From assembly GCA_028751875.1 (NCBI GenBank), contig CM054153.1:26735306-26799305 (forward strand): a DNA stretch of 64,000 bases, read 5' to 3'. The position numbers were made by a program, and so were the translations under genes. The stretch comes from Rapana venosa. Its lineage: Eukaryota; Mollusca; Gastropoda; Neogastropoda; Muricidae. Below the pieces are notes generated by a model that was given only the letters and a program-made list of their open reading frames with translations, was not told the origin of the DNA and ran no database searches. Below, in pieces: positions 59,243 through 64,000 of this stretch. Within the stretch, counting starts at the first letter, position 1. Each line of letters begins with the position of its first letter.

Positions 59243-60006
59243 GGGAGGGGAAGGATGGGGAGGGGGGGTGGGTGCAGGCGCAAACAAAGCCAGCATGTTC
59301 TCCGCGGAAGGCACTAGTACAGGCGGACACACAGAGTCAACAGCCATGTTTCCACATACCTTTAAACTAAACATCAAGGTCTGCAGGTAGGTCTCGCCAA
59401 CAACCCTACACAAACCCCGCCAACTAGTTTGCACTCTCCACCCACCCCCCCCCCCCCCACCCTCACCTTACCTGGCCAAAACATCGTAGCAGCCCCAATC
59501 CGCTCAGCCCAATCTAATCTTCCTTCCACCAACCCCCTCTGCATCCGCACCCTCCCCTACTCCTCGCGAGGACAAACCAACCTCGCCCTCCCCCCAACGC
59601 CTCCGTCTCACTTGTCTCCGGGCCGCACACATACCCAGCGGGGAGGGAGGGGAGGAGGGAAGATGAGGAGGGTGGGAGGATGGAGGATATGAGGATGCAG
59701 GCAGAACCATGGGTTGGGTGGGTGGGGAGGGAGCAGGGATGGGGGATTCAGTTTCCAGCGGGGCCGATCAATCAAGACATCATCCTCCAAGTCAGATGAG
59801 TACGTGAAAAGCTGGGGGAAGGGATGGGAGGGGAAGGAGGGAGAGAGCACAAAGGGGGGAAAGGGGGAAAGAGAGAGTGGGGAGGTGAGGGGGGGGGGGG
59901 TGAAGGAAAAGAGCTCAGCGAGCCTTGGGTGAGCTTTAGGGGGGCAGGAGGGGGGGGTGGCTTGTGAAGACGGAGGTGATCTGGAAATGAGATTTTATAA
60001 AACAAA

Positions 60007-60076
60007 AACTGAGAGAGAGAGAAGAGAGAGAGAGAGAGAGGATAGTGGAAGGGGGGGGGGGGGGGGGGGGTGATGG

Positions 60077-60111
<35 letters not shown>

Positions 60112-60130
60112 GGGGGGGGGGGGGGGGAGG
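60007..60130. repeat. (GA)n passing into poly-G
   Basis: Same arrangement as 58965-59242 on a smaller scale. Confidence 0.9.
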
Positions 60131-61257
60131 TGGGCATTTGTCATATGTTTGTCTCGGCACTGCACAATCATTCCGAACAATCAATTTTATGTTAACGAAA
60201 CTTTATAACCGAACATCCCAGACTGTGCTCATACGAAAAGAGAAGAAGAAGAAAAATAAGACCGACACGCACACGCTTTTGCCATCTGGAAAAAACATAC
60301 GGGGTGAGAGACTTTCGTCTCTGAGGACCCCCACCCCCCCCCCCCTCACCACTCTCTCTCCTTCCCCTCCTCCACTCACTCTCTCTCAATCCTCCTCTCC
60401 ACCATCCAGACATATCTCCCCCCCCCCCACCCCCCCCTTTTTCCCTCCCAATCCGGCACTGAGAAAGACCTCATATCAATCTTCTGCTTCTTTAGGTTCT
60501 GCATTATTATACCCATCGAAGCCATCTCACTGACCGATGACAAACACAGTGAACTGGGGGACCACCACCTACCCCCCAATAATAAAACAATCAACCCATA
60601 ACCAAAAAACACAACAAAAAAACCACACCCAAAAAACAACGAAACCACATAAAACTGGCGAGGAAAAAAAGAAAGAAAAAAAAAACCAGTGAGAGAAAGC
60701 TGCGCTCTCTCTCACTCTCCGCTCTCTCTCGTTGAAAAGGTTTCTTGATCTATTACCCCTGTGAAATAAAATTCTCACTCTCTCTCAAAAATGCCGGATG
60801 AAAAATAAATGTAAATGCTGAACTGTAACATTATTAAGAAATAAATATCCCCCCACCACCACCATCCCCTTCTCTATCTCTCTCTTTCTTCCTTCTCCAC
60901 TTGTCCGCTCAGTCTCTCCAAATCCCACCCTACCGTTCCTTACATGTGGCACTTATTTCCTCGGATTACCTCCATCCCACCTCCTCCCTTCCCGTGTAGT
61001 AGTAGTAGTGGTGTGCCAGTTATTACCCACGCTGAAGAGGAAGAACAAGTGCTGTGCGCATGCATGGTTCATGCCTGCCGACCCCCCCCCCCCCCCCTCC
61101 AGTCTCTCCCCCCCCCCTCTCCAAAGTGCAAAGCCAGACAAACAAGCGGGGTCCTTGGCTGGGTTCTGGGGTGGTGGTTACTTTATATGTAGTCGCTTAG
61201 GGTTTGTGGGCCCACGGAAGTGCAAGACAATCTGATTGGTTTGGTGGGTTGTTTTTT

Positions 61258-61440
61258 TAGTGTGTGTGTTTTGTGTGTGTGTGGTGTGTGTGGTGTGGTG
61301 TGTGGTGTGTTTTGTGTGTGTGTGTGTGTGACTGTGTGTGGTGTGTGTACTGTGGTGTGTCCGTGAGAGACACGCACACACAGAATGAGAGAATGTTTTC
61401 TCTATGTGTGTGTGGTGGGGGGGGGGGTGGGGGGGATGCG
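61258..61440. repeat. (GT)n/GTGG-rich tract
   Basis: GT units with TTT and GG interruptions, ending in poly-G. Confidence 0.85.
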
Positions 61441-61894
61441 TGTCCGTGAGAGACAGACACAGAGAGACAAGACAGACGACAGCGGCGTAACGTGTGGTGT
61501 GATCCCTTACCTCTGTGCTAGCTGATGCAGAGAAAAATTTAAAACCCAAAACCACCCCACCACCTTGACAAATCATACCACACCATCAACTGATTAAATA
61601 AGAATCAGAAACAACACCCCCCCACCCCCCAAAATAAAAAATCCCCAACAAAAAACCCCCCCCCCCCCCCCCCCCCCAAACAACTGCATGATCTACTTTA
61701 TTTTACAATCTACTTTCTGATTTATCCATCAATCAGAACACACAATCATTAACACAACAACAACAAAAACTACCACATTCAATTCGTCCTTGTTGTTTAT
61801 TTTGTTTAGTAGATTACCCCGTTCATTTACCAATTCTTTCCCAACGTGCCAGTCCACTCACTCACTCACTCACTCACTCTCTCTCTCTCTCTCA

Positions 61895-61928
<34 letters not shown>

Positions 61929-62764
61929 CCACCACAAAACCCCACACACACACACACACCCCACACAACACACACACACATACACTTTCAACCCCATTTT
62001 AATTTTCAATGCAAACACACAAGACCAACATAACAGATTTATATATAAAACAAAACCAACAACACAAAAACCTTGTCCAAACAACAACGACGACGACGAC
62101 GACGACAAAATCCCCATCCTATCAAGACACAACATCAAAGAGCGCTCCACGCCTCAGACACCAATTCTGAACATGCACGCCAGCTAGCCACGCACAATGC
62201 TTCAGTGGCACCCCTGTGTTTGTTTTGTGTGTTTTGTTTGTTTGTGTGTTCCGTCTTTCTGCTGCTGAACAGAGAGAGATAAGAGAGAAGGAGAGATACA
62301 GGAGAAAGGAGCCCGACGAGAGCTAACCAAAACAAAAAACCAACACAAACAAAAACACCAAGAGACAAGATAACACGAAAGAAAAAGGACAGCAAAAGAA
62401 AGGATGAAGATGAAACAACCGTTTTTGTCATGACAGATCGAAGAAGAAGAACGTGAAAAAAAAAAGAAATAAAAATAATCGGGGGGGGGAGAAGGGAGGG
62501 GGGGTGGGGGGGGGGGTGGCACCAAACACAAACACCAATTTTATCAAGACAAGAGACGTGAGGAGCCAAAGGATAGGGAGAGAGATGGGAGTAAAAGGAA
62601 GAGAGTGGAACACTGGCAGGCAGGCAGGCAGGCAGAGACAGACAGAACTTAGCTGCTATAAAGGAAAATTTACTGTATACAACAGCATTATCAGCATGTC
62701 TTTATGCACAGCTTTCCAGCCCCCTATCACCCACAGCCATGATGCCAACATCACAATGCCATCA

Positions 62765-62897
62765 CAACATATCACACACACACACACACACAACTCTCTC
62801 TCTCTCTCTCTCTCTCTCTCGCTCTCTTCACACACACACACATAGTTACAACCCCACATCCAACCCACACACCACCCCACCCTAACCCCGCCTAGAA

Positions 62898-62935
<38 letters not shown>
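62765..62935. repeat. (CA)n, (CT)n and (GA)n cluster
   Basis: CA then CT run to about 62827, CA again, and (GA)n at 62898-62935. The CT and GA arms are complementary across about 80 bp. Confidence 0.9.
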
Positions 62936-62939
<4 letters not shown>

Positions 62940-63193
62940 AAAAGATGCTGTCCAACTCTCTTAAATCTACAATCAGTTCCTGCCTGCCATGATTATTAAA
63001 CACCCATTTGATTTTTCCCTCCCTTTATCTCGGAAAAGATACAACAAACGACTCGGTGAGAGAGGAGGAACAGCACATTTAAACCATACAGGAGATAACT
63101 CTTACAATTTTACAAGATAACTCAGCATCCATCCTTCCAAGGTAAGGGAGACAGGAGAACTTTCAGAACCCAGTTAACTGAACTGAACTGAAC

Positions 63194-63430
63194 ACCACTT
63201 TCAGTCACGGCGGATTTCTCTGCGTGAAATTTGGGCTGCTTTCCTCAGGGAGAGCGCGTCGCCACAAGAGCAGCGCCACCTGTCGCCCCCCCCCCCCCCC
63301 CCCCTCTGCACGAATTTGTCTCCCTATTACAGTGGCGCTCTTTTTTTAAAAAGAATTTCGCCACGGCCACTCTCTGGTGCGGGGGGTTCTTAACCAACCA
63401 AAAAACTTTAGGCGTGTTAACCTCCGACCA
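63194..63430 (-). repeat. SINE-C, 3' part, diverged
   Basis: CACTTTCAGTCACGGCGGAT, TTCTCTGCGTGAAATTTGGG and GGGAGAGCGCGTCGCCACAA match the start of the copy at 28811. After a poly-C run the match decays. Confidence 0.5.
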
Positions 63431-64000
63431 TTGTTTTTAAGGGAATCGGGTTTTGGCTTTTATTTCTTTTCATATTTTCATGTGGTTACCCCAAAACCAT
63501 CCCTGGCTGCCCTTTTAGGGTTGACAAATGGCTGTGGGGAAACGACAGTGGAGATGCTTTGAAACTGTTTTATCATCAAAATCGGAATGCGCACTTAAGG
63601 TGAGTAAAAACATCACATATGCAACTACTTACCTTTGGGAGCCCTGGAGTCAGCCAGGAAATAACCCCCCCGGCTTTAATCTGTATAGTTGCACAGTTTT
63701 TTTCGAATAAACAAATCATTTGACAAGGGACACCCCAATATGGCCTTGGGGGGTGGGCGGGGCTAAAAACCCAAGACGGGATTGGAGGGATTGGACAACC
63801 AACCACCTCCAGGGGCCCCCATCGGCTCAATTTTGGGCAAACACCTTTTTCCCCCTCATGCCCCAAACCATACATGATATTTTGCCAGTCCCCATCCTCC
63901 CCCCTCCTCCCCTTCCTCTTCTCCCATGGTAGCCACCCCCTCCCCCCTTCCCTGCCTTTTCCAACGCTTGCCTTAACAGGGGAAATTTTTGTCTTTTGGG

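Larger units (their letters stand above)
59245..64000. other. no gene recognised; CpG-richer patch near 59.5 kb
   Basis: 59480-59660 is less repetitive and richer in CG dinucleotides than its surroundings, but no start exon could be assigned. The rest is microsatellites, C/G runs, (GACGAC)n at 62085 and a decayed SINE-C at 63194. Confidence 0.4.

Noticed and set aside
59360..59400. Possible short minus-strand exon reading TLMFSLK with GCAG and GTATGT edges
   Set aside because: No match to Groucho or another recognised family; too short to support alone.
59608..59850. Minus-strand peptide FTYSSDLEDDVLIDRPRWKL near the CpG-richer patch
   Set aside because: Looks coding-like but has no recognised homologue and no clear splice frame; left unannotated.
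61500..61545. Possible 11-nt micro-exon (TTTTTCTCTGCATCAG | ... | GTAAGG on the minus strand)
   Set aside because: The encoded residues do not match any Groucho segment, and short acceptor-donor pairs occur by chance.

Overview
The window is eukaryotic, intron-rich and crowded with repeats. The one confidently recognised gene, together with the SINE families and the dense CA/GA/TTC microsatellites, suggests a lophotrochozoan animal, most likely a marine gastropod mollusc. The protein identity is strong. The taxon is an inference from repeat style and cannot be fixed from this sequence alone.

The gene is the 3' two-thirds of a Groucho/TLE transcriptional co-repressor. It is on the minus strand and runs from about 48959 down to a TGA stop at 25170-25172. 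I placed 14 coding exons by GT/AG sites, frame and family identity. They total 1575 nt, which is 524 codons plus stop with no frame break. They encode the CcN region (proline-directed Ser site, KKRR nuclear signal, acidic CK2-type sites), a Ser/Pro-rich linker and the complete C-terminal WD40 propeller ending in YEVIF. The N-terminal Q tetramerisation domain and the GP start are not seen, so the promoter and first exons should lie beyond 64000 or in unresolved sequence.

Layout. 1-5.9 kb: CT/GT/TTC microsatellites, SINEs and a 49-bp minisatellite. 6-8.7 kb: nothing recognised except a CA repeat. 8.7-10.3 kb: a 36-bp satellite of roughly 45 units, followed at once by a terminal-inverted-repeat element (10375-11092). 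12.45-14.1 kb: decayed LINE RNase-H segments on both sides of a mariner remnant. 14.5-25.1 kb: downstream flank or possible 3' UTR, holding a second inverted-repeat element, a LINE fragment lodged inside a SINE, and a candidate poly(A) signal at 14565. 25.2-49 kb: the Groucho exons, whose introns hold many SINEs, an intact-ended 1.1-kb piggyBac-like element with TTAA flanks (29659-30773) and several minisatellites. 49-64 kb: no exon found; mostly GA/GT microsatellites and exceptional poly-G/poly-C tracts that may be partly assembly or base-calling artefacts.

There are no operons, CRISPR arrays or prokaryotic features. Nearly all the long open frames outside the exons are simple-repeat translations. 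The most interesting material is in the mobile elements (a tRNA/5S chimeric SINE, the piggyBac-like element, nested insertions), in splice sites built inside repeats, and in the G/C tracts.
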